Shown: positions 41,208 to 52,527, counted from the stretch's first letter. The stretch is 64,000 nt of DNA from Actinostola sp. cb2023 (GCA_033675265.1 JAUJYZ010000495.1:186001-250000), one strand, 5' to 3'. Notes: generated by a model not told the origin, from the letters alone. A program made the numbers and translations.

Positions 41208-44200
41208 TTATTCTTTTTCCTCTGTAGCTCCAAAGGGTAGACTGTCGAAATTGCGACGCATGCGCTTGTCAAAATGGAGAACAAACGTCTTTTTGCGTGC
41301 CTCGTCCGTTCTCAGGTTGTAGGTCCGAGCATCTCGAACAATCTGTGGGTCGGGCACGCTGATGGCCAACACACCTTCCTCCTCCTTGTCTACGTCTTGC
41401 ACCAACGTCAACATGGATTCCAAGTGGACCTTTTGAGCGGTGGTGAAATTCATGTGGATGCCTTTGACTTTACACTCCACCGTACCGTGTCGTGTGCGGT
41501 ACGCGTAAGCTTTCGGCCCGGTACAGACAAATTCAACAATGTGGTTTCCCACCGCCACTTCAGAGGTCAGCTGACCCAACGATTCTCCCGTCTCTAGAGA
41601 GGGCCATCCCGGTCGCTCAACATAAAACACAGAGTCGGTGTCTGTATAGAGCCGCTGTTCGGTGAGAAGTTTGTTCAGCTCCTTGTACAGCTTCACGCGC
41701 GCCAACAAGGTGGTCCACGCAGGCACAACGATGCTCTGACGCGGGCCTTCCAAAATGAACTCGTCTTTTTTACATAGCTCACGCACACGAGATCGTCGTG
41801 CAGCAGATGAAATCGAGTCACACAGTCACGGTACTCTTGGTCTTCTCACCAAACTTTCCCCACAATGTGTTCAGATAAAGCTTGGCCTGAGCACGCAGAG
41901 CCTCGTTTCGTTCAATATTGGCACGGTCGAGAAGGATCCCCGTCTGTTGAAAGAACGTGTCGATGTATTGCGTCTTCTCTTCCGTATGCACGTGGGCTGG
42001 CCACCCAGACGCTTCCTGCTTGACTTTCATCTTGGCTTTGACGTAGGACGAGAACAACTCGGTAGAGCTTTCGGGGTAGTGCCACACTTCAACAATGGTG
42101 TATCCCTTCTCTACCGCCAGTTTAAGCTCTAACGTGGTCCACGTCCCCACCATCGCCCTCCGTTTCTTACTGTGCTTACACACCACAGACGACTGTTCCT
42201 CTGCACACGTTCTACAAAGCGGAAACATCAACTTGCCACGCACGCGCACGGGCAACACTCCAGCATGCAGCTTTCCATTGGCCAGCACTTTGACTTTCAT
42301 CAGACCAAAGTACGCTTTCTCAGGCTCGTCCGCAAAGTCGGCGGTCAACACGGTAGGGTGACCAATGGGGTACCTTTCCAACTGGCAGGAAGGATAGAGG
42401 GAGTTGAAGTCAAGATAACGAATTTCCTCCTCCCCCTTCGTCTTTCTCCACAGCGAGAACGGACCACAACGTCCTCCACGCATGTCATCTCGTGCGTTCA
42501 GGGGGTCACGGTGAATGATCCAGTCGGGAAAATCGTCACACGCAGTCAAAATGGATTTGTAAGCATGCTCCCATGGGAGATGGGGTTCATCATGCGCCTT
42601 CGGGGAAAGCAGGTAGGACACCCGTGGAAGAGACAGCCGTGAAACTCATAAACAGTATTGGTAGTGGGATCATAACCGTCCACCCGGTTTTGAACGGGGC
42701 GGTACCCGCCTTCGGGAAGAACACCGATGGAGTTGAGGGGCATATGATTCATTCGATAGGTTTTCATGCAAAACGAGGGGAGCGTGAGCACTTCGACGAT
42801 CGGATCGATCTTGTCTTCTCGAATGCAGATCTCTCGAAACTTCATCATTGATTTTGCCAACACCATCACATCCATTTCACAGTACTCGTCTTTTTCTCTT
42901 TCCAAATCAAACCAGGTCTCCATCTTTAAGGGGTCATGCGCGCTTCGTTTTGCAGTGTGCCTTTCGAGAAAGGCAGTTCGGTCGACCTCCGACATGAATT
43001 TGAAGTCGGTGCCGTAAAATTCAGCGTCAGGATACGGTCCAATATAGTTGACGTTTGCTGTCGTGTTGAAACGGTGTGGAAAGTGTCCTTTTGTCTCTTC
43101 CAGATCGAACATCTTGGGCAGACAACGCAGAGGTCGTGGAATGAAGTTCAGAGAGTCCTTCACTTGAAACTTCAACTTGGGAAAAATGAGACTCATCAGT
43201 TTCCCACCATTCATGATCACCTTAGGAACATGACCATTTTCTATGGCCCAGCGCAGCATAAACAACCCGTCGTAATGGCGTGCGTTGTGTTCAACGGCAA
43301 TGCACCCCATGTTGTCGGGCATGATCAGAAAGTTCATGAATTCTCTTATGCTGTAAAAGGTCAACATTCTCTGGCCAAACTTGCCACACCGCTCCGTCCA
43401 CGCTTGACTGTGACACAGGTTGCACACGTGCATCGCCTTGACCAGATCGACCACATGACCACGCACATCCATGGGTTTGGCCTCAAAGTCGAAGAACAGA
43501 AAGACAAAGGGACGGGTGAGGGAGTCTTTCTTTGGAACAGGAATCTGTTGAATAAAGCATCGATGCCCTTCCCCCACCAGAGTAGCACAACACCGACAGA
43601 AACATTCTCCACACACATGTTCCTGCATCTCTCTCCACACACTCTTTCGCTTGGACTTTCGGATTTTCAAATCTACAATCTTCAAACACTTTGGACAACG
43701 CTTGTATCTGCGACAGACGGAATACATTTCTCCATCATCTTCTTCTTCGTCTTCTTCGTCTTCTTCATCTTCTTCTTCTTCTTCGTCTGCGTCTTCTTCG
43801 TATTCTTCGTCTTCTTCGTATTCTCCGTCTTCTACGTTTTCTTCGTCTTCTTCGTCTTCTTCGTCTTCTTTTTCTTCGTCTTCTTTGTCGTCTTCTTCAT
43901 CGTCTTCCTCTCCTCCTCTTCTTCTTCTTCTTCTTGTTCTTCTTCCTCTTCTTCTTCTTCTCTTCACCACTTCCAACCTTCTCTCAATGTGGTTGGCGAA
44001 ACAGTCTTCATTTTTGAATAAGACAAGACACGCTTCGCACTCGATCCACTCCTCATCACCGATCATCTTGGGAAGGCACTTGCTCAAGGGCACTTTACAA
44101 TGAGAGCATTCCGCCGTACACTTGTGTCCTATCCTTGTGTCCTCGCGAAAGTAGAGATAGACATGCCGGGGCACGTACCCAGCGAACAGCTCTCTCTCTC

Positions 44201-45978
44201 CTCGGAAACCGACCATGTTTCCCATCTCATAATATACCACGTGAAGTTGGACGTTCAGGAGAGCCAAGGCCTTTTGAAACTTGCTCAGTTCAGCCTTTCC
44301 ACACCGTCCAAGAGGCACTTGCGCATCAAGGTGCAATGATCTCGCACGCCGTCGAATCTCTATACAGTCTCGTGGGTCTGTATCGAGGATCCTCCAATCT
44401 TTTCAACCCCACCACAATGGCGCTTGCGCAACACAGACCGTCCGACCCGTCGATCACGATGATGGACTTTTTGTTTTGAGGAAAAAGCGATGGATCGCAC
44501 GACACAATCGTTAACTTGGCGTGCACAGTTTGAAGCGGACGCATGCTCGGGACGTCAGTCATAGATTGGTACCGCGCGCAATCGTGAGCGCTCCCCAACC
44601 CTTCCGATTTGAAGAGGCTTTCGGTTCGAGCAAAAAAAACACATAATACGAATGAAAAAAGCACGGTACGTAAGATCTGAAATGCAACGCTTGAACGTCT
44701 CTCAAAAATCCAAACGCGTGTGTTCCTTCGTGTAAGATGTGATATATATACGCCTTGACAGTACCTTGAGCGGAGACAAATTCAGCCTTATCCTGTAAGG
44801 CCCACGCCAAGACAATCAGCTTTACGTCAAAGTGAACAGCCAAGTACATCCCCCACCGCTCGAAGATGTTCTTTCCCATGTTCACCTGCTCGTCATTCGC
44901 TTTCTTTATGTGGAATTTTAACATGTTGCGAAACATCCCATCGTATCGGGGTTTGGTGACGACCCCTCCACTCTCTCCAGAACTCACTGTCACAGCAATA
45001 ACGTACCCGACCGCTCCGTCAAAATCCAAGTCGGGAGAGCAAAATATCTTACGTCTCCGTTCCATCCATTTGATAGGTTTTGCTTCTTTGAGTTTATCCG
45101 TTTTCTCCAATCGTCACATCTACCTCAAACTGACCCGCCAACACGAACTGCTTCTTTGACTGTGCGATTTCACTGATTTGAGAGACGATACGCTCCGCAG
45201 TCAAATCCTCAACACGCATCAAAGGAAATTTCAAAGCGAAGTCCAGTTCAACATTTCAAATGACAAAGTGAATTTGGTCGTCGGGATCCGCCTGAGCAGT
45301 AACAGTGTCTAACAAATTATTCAACGTCTTTGTCACTCCCGAAGTGGCTTCACGCACGTCAGAATATTCACGGTCTGAAATGTCTACAGAATAATTTGTC
45401 TCTCTAAATCCCCATTTTCTTGAGTACTTGTGGGCTACTTTTCGCACGTGCAACACTTCACGAGAGGAGGGCACGTGGGCCGAAAGATCGGGCGGTGGAG
45501 AGAGAGGAGCCTCAGAAAGTTCGAGCCTCGCACGTGCATTCTCTTCAGCTTCCCTTTCTTGTCGCGCCGCTTTTCTTGTCTTGACCGCTCCACCCCACTG
45601 ACACCGAACCGAACCGTAGTCATCCAGATAGATATTCATCGCATCAGAAGAACATGATGGAAAATTCTCCTATCAATGAAGCAACAGACAGACAGACAGA
45701 ATGAACAAAACATGTTTTATTTCATCACAGATTAAAAAATTCCTCACCTCTAAATCGGAAACAGCACTGACGAGCGCTTTCTCTCTGGCAAGGACATCAG
45801 CCCACGATTCGCAATCGGAGTCAGACCAATGATCACCACAATGTCGTTTGGCAGAAGGATTGTCAGACGGAGGATCAGGCGATGTAAAATCAGAAGATGA
45901 CTCCTCGAGGATCGGGAAACCCCCATCGATATCAAAATCAAACACCCACGGCGATTGCACAGATTGATCTTGCTCCAT
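41208..45978 (-). pseudogene. Protein-primed family B DNA polymerase (pPolB) of element 2
   Basis: The minus-strand reading starts at ATG 45978 with an acidic N-terminus (WVFDFDIDGGFPILEESSSD), then a 78-base GT/AG intron (45747-45670). The block LDFALKFPLMRVEDLTAERI follows an in-frame TGA at 45258-45256. Next come KKSIIVIDGSDGLCCASAIV and a zinc-finger region with a 60-residue Glu/Asp repeat (43740-43920). Exonuclease motifs are FFDFEA, NARHYDGLF and YCEMDVMVL. The VSR-like insert is GYDPTTNTVYEFHGCLFHGC. Palm motifs are YLDFNSLYPS, LNTLWGKFGE and YTDTDS. Frames break near 45115, 44335, 42600 and 41800, and about 25 residues after the VSR-like insert are missing. Catalytic residues are kept. 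Confidence 0.85.
45670..45747 (-). other. 78-bp intron in the pPolB2 gene
   Basis: GAG|GTGAGG at the donor and a pyrimidine-rich TGTCTGTTGCTTCATTGATAG acceptor region (its last 20 bases are T/C-rich up to TAG). Splicing joins two open frames in phase. Confidence 0.6.
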
Positions 45979-46000
45979 AAAACAGAAGAAAAAACTTCTC

Positions 46001-46010
46001 CATATTTATA
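46001..46010 (-). promoter_or_regulatory. TATA box upstream of pPolB2
   Basis: TATAAATATG on the minus strand, about 32 bases before the ATG at 45978. The 5' UTR would be only a few bases long. This fits the compact layout of the element. Confidence 0.45.
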
Positions 46011-46390
46011 ATATTTTAGAATACATGGGGACGCTCCCCTTCCCCAAATCGACAAAAGGGGAGGATAAACCCCCCTCAGAGAACCTGATTTTCAATGTTG
46101 GATGGGGGGCGGGGGTACCCCCTCCCCCCCTACCCCCTCCCCCTCAACCTACCGTGACATCTTCTTTCGTGATACGTGGCTCCATGCCACCATTGTCTGA
46201 ATACGCGTCCCTTTCACATCTGAACACACACACACATACACATCCTTTAGCAAACAGGTAAACATCACGAGATCGAACACAATGGATCAAGCGATCATCA
46301 CGAGACGCGGAAAAGGTCACCTGGAACTTTTTTCAACTCACAGCATTCAAAACTTACACAGAGTAACACATAAAAAAAACACAGAGCAAC
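46011..46390. other. Divergent intergenic region
   Basis: Separates the pPolB2 gene from the plus-strand spliced gene. It holds runs of C (46111-46145), a short (CA)n near 46225-46242, and no open frame of note. It probably holds both promoters. Confidence 0.4.
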
Positions 46391-47362
46391 ATGGAGATGG
46401 AATTGTCCGTTGAAATGCAAGACTTAAAAACCCAGCGATGGAAAGGTAACTACAATTTGAATGTTCAACGAACTCTCTGTTTATTCAAATTCAATTTTTT
46501 TAAATAATTTTTCAACAGTCAAGATACAGTCTAGCAAGAAGTTCCCGACAGTGACCTTCCAAACAGAAACGATGAAGAAGAAGACAATGAAGTAGAAGTA
46601 GAAGTAGAAGTAGAAGTAGAAGTAGAAGTAGAAGTAGAAGTAGAAGTAGAAGTAGAAGTAGAAGTAGAAGTAGAAGTAGAAGTAGAAGTAGAAGTAGAAG
46701 TAGAAGTAGAAGTAGAAGTAGAAGTAGAAGAAGAGAAAGAAGAGGAAGAAGTAGAAGAAATCAAAAAGTATGTATGCGGAATGACTATTCACAAAATGGA
46801 AATGTTATTCAAAACGAAAAATTGTAAAACAAAGGGTTCAAAAGGAAAAAATAAGAAACGTAAGAAACAATAAATTGTTTTTTTCACTAGAAAATGTATC
46901 GCTGCATTTCAAGATCCCGCTCTCCCAATTAACGCTCTGGTGGGGCGCCATGATGCATGCTCCCTGGTTCAACAGAACGAAAGAGAGCCGGCCGTGAATC
47001 AGACATTATTCTGTCTCCGGTGTGGGCGCAAGACGTCTCTTGTATGTTTGGTTGTTCAACCCATCCGTAACACGCGCAATACTAGGACTAAAATTGTTAT
47101 TCAACACCTTGGTGAAATCAGTGCCAAGTTCTATACGGAGAGTGTGTTCGAACAGAAGCTAAGGCCCCCACATTTCGCGCTCAATCCAGAGCCCACAGAC
47201 CCCTGCTTTATGAACAGCCCCGTTTTCCTTGGATCGCTTTTTCTACGAGCGCTGGTACCAGGACCACGGATATTATGTTCATTTCGTGGAGAAAACCCGA
47301 GAGGGGAGAAAAGAGAAATTATTTGGATGAAACTTATTTGTGTGAAATTTTTATTCTCGTGA
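46391..47362 (+). pseudogene. Element 2 gene F, spliced, with Val-Glu repeat
   Basis: Exon 1 (46391-46445) encodes MEMELSVEMQDLKTQRWK. Intron 1 is 46446-46518. Exon 2 (46519-46767) has a stop at 46593 in the frame set by exon 1, while another frame reads a long (VE)n repeat from the (GAAGTA)n microsatellite at 46589-46730. That second frame joins in phase across intron 2 (46768-46890, GTATGT to CACTAG) to exon 3, which is open to TGA at 47362. Exon 3 includes LFCLRCGRKTSLVCLV. AATAAA begins one base after the stop. A frameshift in exon 2 is needed to connect everything. No domain is recognised. Confidence 0.5.
46589..46730 (+). repeat. (GAAGTA)n microsatellite
   Basis: About 23 copies of a hexanucleotide that encodes Val-Glu in one frame. 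Length change in this repeat would leave the frame intact, since the unit is six. Confidence 0.95.
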
Positions 47363-47388
47363 AATAAAAACTACATCATTTAAAAAAA

Positions 47389-47522
47389 TCAGACTTTGAC
47401 TTTTCTTGAACGCGGTGTGCTTTCTACTTCGTCCTCATACACCACTTTTCTCTTGGCTCCTTTCCTAGCTAGTTGAAGGCAACGTTGGAGGGGACGACTG
47501 GAAGGAGAGTGCTAACCACCTC

Positions 47523-47554
<32 letters not shown>

Positions 47555-48146
47555 CTTCTTCTTCTGTTGCTTCTTCTTCTTCTTCTTGAAAATCTTCAGC
47601 CCGTCTTCTTCTTTTTTCACTGTTCCGCGGGGCTCTTCTTCTTCTTCATCTTCATCTTCATCTATAAGAACCTTTTTTTTTGTTTTCGACCAGTCCTTTC
47701 TTTGCACACCAGTCACGATCAAATTCACGGGCTCCATAGAAAGCTTCTCCGCACCAGCGGAAATTACCGCACTGCTCATTGGGCTTCTTTACGTCACATG
47801 TCATAAACACACGATTCAGGTTCTTGTCAGACTTCGAGACCACAAAGCGAGTTTTCAATCTGTGCTTATCACATTCAGGCATCTCTTCGGTAAATTGAAA
47901 AGGTTCAGTCTCGTTGATGAATCGGTTGGATGATGCGATGGCCTTCCAAACGATAGACACATCCGACACCGGCACATCCAAATTGCAGCCTAACTTTCCG
48001 TTGACGTAGTCGATGGTCGATCCACACACGGCACGAGTCACCCCTTTAGAGTTCTTGTACGTTCGGAACTTTTCATAGCAAAGACAATTCATATTCACGT
48101 CCTTCTTCAACATCTTCGACATCTTGTTTGGTTTGATAAAAATCAT
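47389..48146 (-). pseudogene. zf-GRF domain protein of element 2
   Basis: Starts at ATG 48146 or at 48122. Residues 92-133 contain CDKH, then about twenty residues, MTC, then CGNFRWCGEAF. This matches the zf-GRF pattern (C..H....C....CxFxW), a zinc ribbon-like fold that binds single-stranded DNA in APE2, TOP3A and NEIL3. After residue 155 a poly-A run shifts the frame, and an Asp/Glu block and a (Lys)n block from an AAG/GAA microsatellite (47526-47590) follow. The likely end is SRKVKV at TGA 47391-47389. A DNA repair or replication helper is plausible next to pPolB. Confidence 0.6.
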
Positions 48147-48159
48147 ATCTCGCCTTTCT

Positions 48160-48170
48160 CCACTTTATAT
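48160..48170 (-). promoter_or_regulatory. TATA box upstream of the zf-GRF gene
   Basis: ATATAAAG on the minus strand about 23 bases before ATG 48146. The spacing suggests a very short 5' UTR. Confidence 0.4.
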
Positions 48171-48171
48171 C

Positions 48172-48413
48172 TCACGAGAGGTGTTTTACCGCGAAACTTT
48201 TCCCGGGAAACCTTTTCACACCAGTCAGCATGCGGTCCCTGTCCACTGACACCATAAAAGGGGAGACATGACAAACACGAGGTCGATCGCTAATTTCATC
48301 ATCACCATCTGGCACAGTCTTTTTACAGACACTGAAAGAGAGAAAGAAAATTGGTTTTTCCTGCCCAACTTCACAGACAGATCAACTCTTTCCTCGTCGC
48401 GTAACCAGCTCAT
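48172..48413 (-). CDS. Possible small gene or exon upstream of the zf-GRF gene
   Basis: ATG 48413 opens MSWLRDEERVDLSVKLG. A CTCTCTTTCAG acceptor-like site follows near 48345, and a frame after it (VCKKTVPDGDDEISDRPRVC) is open to TGA 48172. I could not find a donor that joins the two in phase, so this is tentative. Confidence 0.25.
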
Positions 48414-48419
48414 GGTAAG

Positions 48420-50640
48420 ATGAATCCTTTCAAACGTTCATCACGCTATATCTATTTCTAATTTCTCATTACAGAAGACGAGGATAGAAGCCACCCTCGG
48501 GAGGACTTCTCAAGGATCTTGAAAACTTGGCTTTATGCTATGTTTCCAAGTTCTTTGAGTAGTCCTCTGTCCGTCATGTCACTCTTTCAAAGACAAAGCA
48601 GATAAAAAGGTAAAGAAGTGACGCCCGTGTCTTTCATCTGTACTCTCCTGTACGAAGGAACGAACGAGGAAACATTTCAATCAATATTAACGACTCAGGT
48701 TATGTTGTGCCTCACGAACGAAGCGAGAGTGAGTGATGCGTGTGTTCATGTTGTACAGGATAGGATAGCTAGTGTCAAGTCAATAGAGAACGTCGACCTC
48801 CTAACCTAATTATTCTTGCTTGTTCTCTTGTTTTTCCTTTCTTCAGCTGTGGTTGCTTTCCATCTTGTTTGCCTTCTTGTTTCTTGTTTCTTGTTTTCAT
48901 GCTTTTTAGTTTCTTCCTGTGAGATAATTATCTTGTCTTCATTATCTTTCGTCATCACTCTATGAGATGACAGTGTGTCTAGTTCCTAATGTTCCTGCTT
49001 GTTACTTACTTATTTCATCTGGTTTATTTCTTTTTGTCTTTATCTTGAACCTCTTCAGGAAGATCTTTTGGATGTTATCTTTGCTTCAGTGAAAATAGAA
49101 CTGTTTCATGAACTTTGTGTGCCTTACCATGTGCTTTGTCTTTCTTGATTCTGTTTATGAAGGCTTATCTTTGTGTTGATTCTCTTTCAGGTCGATTTTG
49201 TTTGTCTTTGGCTGATTGATTGTCTTACATTCAGATTGTTGGGTCTATTCTTTCTGGTCGATCCAAGTGATTTGTTGAGTCTGTCTTTGATTGATTCTCT
49301 TACATTCAGATCTTGTCTTTGTGGCTTTGTTGTCTTTGCTCATCTCTGTTGATCTTTTGCTCATACTCATCTTGTCTTTGTTGACTTTGTTGTCTTTGCT
49401 CGTCTCTGGACTTGAGCATGTCTTTGTTGTATTTGTTGCTCATTCTGGGATTGTCTTTTTCCGACTTTTGTGTTTTGTGATTGTTCCTCATGTCCTTGTT
49501 CCTCATCGCTTCTCTCATTTCATCAGATAGAGTTGTATTCTCATCTTCATAGTATGTTCATCTTCTGTCTCGTCTCACAGTTCTTCATCATGTAGTTTTT
49601 TGCTAAGAGTTTCTGAGGTATCTTTGTTCTTTGTTCATTGTTCCTCATCACATCTGTGGGTGTGCTCATCTCTTCATCAGTTCACTTCGTCTTCAATGGG
49701 TGTGCTCATCTCTTTCAGTACAGTTCGTCTTCTTGCATCTTGTCTTAGGTGTTTTATTCTCACTTTGTTCTTGTTCCAAGGTTGATTAGTGAAAGTCGAG
49801 CTTGCCATTCATAGATCTCGTCTTTGAGTTCGAGTTTGTTGGGGCTGTCCCTGATAATGCATATCCTCCTTCATTCCTTTCAATCCATCCTCTGTAATGA
49901 TGGATTGAACGCATTAAAAAATGCTACTACTCTTTCTGAAATTGTCTGACAAAATAAATATTGTCTTGTTGCTCTTTTTCCCATCGTCTTGTCATTAGCA
50001 TCTGCTTCTTGGAAAAGTTACGTCATTGTCATTAAACTTCGCTTTGACCGTTTCTCTCTTGCCTCATCTGTTTCTTGATTGGTTGTTTGATATTTTTGTC
50101 TTTGGTCTTCATCTCCTCTGCTTTCTTGATGACCTTCTCTTCTTCCACTTCTCTCTTTATGATCTTCATTTTTCCTCTTTGTTTTCTTGACTTTCTTTTT
50201 GGTCTTCTTTTTGGCTTTGATTTTTCTTTCTCTACATCATCATCTTTGTCTCTTCGTTCCTTGCGTTTTCTTCCTCAGTTCTCCTTGTTTGTATTTGCTT
50301 GGACTTCCATTTATGCTTGGGTTTGGACACTCTCTTCTTGCTTTCTTCATTTCTTAACATTCTATATTGACACTTTATATTTTCTCTCCTTTACTTTTCC
50401 TCTTCTTAGTCACAACTGTCGCTTCTTTACACAGGTCCACCACCTCCTCAAGAATCAAGATCTCCTTCCGACGGCGAGGGAGAGGAAATTATTTTTATTT
50501 TCACCTTCCTCGTCGGTCGAAGGCGATTTTACTTTTACTCACTTCCGCTTCTCACGTCAAAGGAAACTCAGGTTTGACCTTGTCACTTGAATTCATGATT
50601 TTTGAATTTATGATTTTTGAATTCATTATCTTCTCACTTC
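48420..50640 (-). other. Pyrimidine-biased region, Lys/Glu/Arg-rich minus-strand frames
   Basis: The plus strand is strikingly poor in A and rich in T, C and G for about 2 kb. The minus strand is therefore A/G-rich. Short minus-strand frames are very charged, for example near 50240-50034 (KKRKERRDKDDDVEKEK-like, with stop near 50034) and at 49306-49518 with two copies of RDEQRQQS. No long frame or family is seen. It may be a decayed charged-protein gene linked to element 2. Confidence 0.35.
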
Positions 50641-50802
50641 CGCTTCTCGCGCCGGGGACCTTTTCCGCCAAACGTCTCAAGGTATGGAATTTATACACCA
50701 AAGGGACACCAAAGGGACGGAATGTGTTTGAAAGGGACGTCCCAGACTGTCCCTTATACTACTGCATCACAGTGGTATAGTAGGCACCGGTAAATCCGAG
50801 TG

Positions 50803-50872
50803 AAGATCCAAAGTGAGGATCCAAACTGAGGAGCCAAAGTGAGGAGCCAAAGTGAGGAGCCTAAATTAAATG
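50803..50872 (+). repeat. 14-bp tandem repeat
   Basis: Five units of the type AGTGAGGAGCCAAA follow each other with small differences. No function is suggested. Confidence 0.7.
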
Positions 50873-50992
50873 AGGAGCTGCATAAATTGGCAGGTTTGTT
50901 ATTGTTTTGATAAACCCTCTATTGTGTTGCTTTAGCGTCTATTGTCTCCTCCAACGGTTCAAAACGTTCGAGGCAAATTTGAATTTTCACTC

Positions 50993-51313
50993 ATGGACCT
51001 TTTCGTAGTTTCCCAGAATGCTTCATGATTCTGCGCGCGCAAGCGAGGTCAGGGTAAAAAAATATTTAGAATTGATCGTGTATTGAGGAAAATATGACTA
51101 CTGTATCTAATAAAGAACAGGAAAAAACTATTTTCTTTGCTTGGGAATTTGCATCTATCTTTATAATTCTCTATTCGCACTTTTAATTTAAAAGTCTAAG
51201 TTTTCTACTGAATTTCTTCGTTCTCTCTTAATATTTTCGATCTATTTTGTACCCTGACCTCGCTTGCACGCGCAGAATCATGAAGCATTCTGGGAAACTA
51301 CGAAAAGGTCCAT
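50993..51313. mobile_element. 321-bp MITE with 63-bp inverted repeats
   Basis: ATGGACCTTTTCGTAGTTTC at 50993 and its reverse complement ending at 51313. The arms match over about 63 bp with one or two differences. A T/A-rich spacer lies between. No coding capacity. Confidence 0.8.
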
Positions 51314-52200
51314 TGAAATCATCATGCCAAGAAGTTAGCTCCGGTTTCATAGTAGCTCAGTTGAAGTCAATACAAAACTTCGGGCACAACATTTACTATG
51401 GAATTGAACTGAAAAGTGGTCGCATTCTTCATCCTTGTAGCCCAGGAAAGTAAAGGAAACACACAGCTGCTGAACAGGAACCCAAGAAAATCAAACTGGA
51501 CCACAGGCAGCCCAAGCAATAAACATGTACTGCAGTGAATCTAAAAATTAGAAAAATAAAAACGTCAATGAAATGAAAAATGGCTTTGTATCTGGTTGTA
51601 TTATTTATAGATAAAGTCATTTCAAGTAGTTTTAGTAAGGGTTAGAGAATAACGCGAATGCTTTATGGGATTTAGAGCTCCGAGCAGCAGATAGAAGGCC
51701 ACGAGGCGCGTAGCGCCGAGTGGCCCTTCTATCAATGCGAGGAGCTCTAAATTCCATAAAGCACGAGTGTTTGTCATACTCACGAGAGTATTCTTTGGCT
51801 GCATGTCTGTTGCTTTCCCAAAGGAATACTGATTTCAAATGCAAATACGCTTATGCAAAGCTGTTCAGTTGTGTGTAACTTGGAGCCGGTGAAGATGAAT
51901 ATCCGAAGCTTGAGGCTTAATACAAGCTTGCAACGCTAGAAATTACCAGTATTTGTTGTGGAAATGAAGAGCAGCAATCTCAAAGTTTCCTCTAGCCAGT
52001 TAGAACGGACGAAATTGAAAAACGAGAGAAATAATAGACGCCAAAGAAAACTCAAGCATGATGTGGACATTAATATATTGAAAGATTGGGCTAACTATAT
52101 CGCAATAATCATACGGAGAGTTTGGAGGACTGATGAATATCCGTACATCTACACTTTTTGTAGAACATGGAGAAATTCGTTTGTGATTTCATTTTGAAGA
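51314..52200. other. Unassigned sequence with small open frames
   Basis: A frame at 51958-52197 encodes a basic 79-residue peptide (KLKNERNNRRQRKLKHD), with no recognised domain. The GAGCTCTAAAT block near 51673-51756 is part of a small inverted repeat (TTAGAGCTCC/GGAGCTCTAA). Left member of a 125-bp inverted pair is at 51508-51634. Confidence 0.35.
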
Positions 52201-52495
52201 GTAAGTGACTCGCTACGTTTCTTTAGTATTTAGTAAAGTTATGATCTGTATTTCTGTACCATTTTTCGTGTATAAATCTATAGCTAGCTGCTACGAATCC
52301 AAATAACTGTCGATTTATTGGATTATGATATAATATTTGAATAGTATTTGAAGATTAAACTAAGATTGTATTATAATATTTTTTGTATATAGTTTAGTAC
52401 ACGTTATTCATTTAGTACTAATTAACATTTTACTACTAAGTAGACAACAATAATAAAGCATTTGGTGCTATTTATTAGTACTATTTAGTTAGTTA

Positions 52496-52527
52496 ACTAT
52501 TTCACGGATATAATATTTGCACTCTAG
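52496..52527. mobile_element. TAGAGTG-family MITE, one end only
   Basis: TATTTCACGGATATAATATT followed by TGCACTCTAG matches the right end of the family seen at 9658. The left end is missing. Similar single ends occur at 56168-56202 and 63485-63513. Confidence 0.5.

Larger units (their letters stand above)
37685..48413. mobile_element. Element 2: compact pPolB-encoding virus-like element
   Basis: About 10.5 kb with at least seven genes: four tandem plus-strand genes (37685-41145), a long minus-strand pPolB gene (45978-41208), a plus-strand spliced gene (46391-47362) and a minus-strand zf-GRF gene (48146-47389). Convergent genes are 62 and 26 bases apart. Short introns of 73-123 bases are visible. 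I see no integrase, major capsid, FtsK-type ATPase or adenain-type protease. Ends are not defined. Most genes carry frameshifts, many in microsatellites. Confidence 0.65.

Noticed and set aside
42936..44021. 361-codon plus-strand ORF with long Phe/Val and Ser runs
   Set aside because: It is the antisense of the pPolB2 zinc/acidic region; runs come from the (TTC)n-type repeat.
45256..45258. In-frame TGA in the pPolB2 N-terminus as a possible selenocysteine or readthrough codon
   Set aside because: No Cys or Sec position is expected in this block in relatives, and the gene has other breaks; simple decay is more likely.
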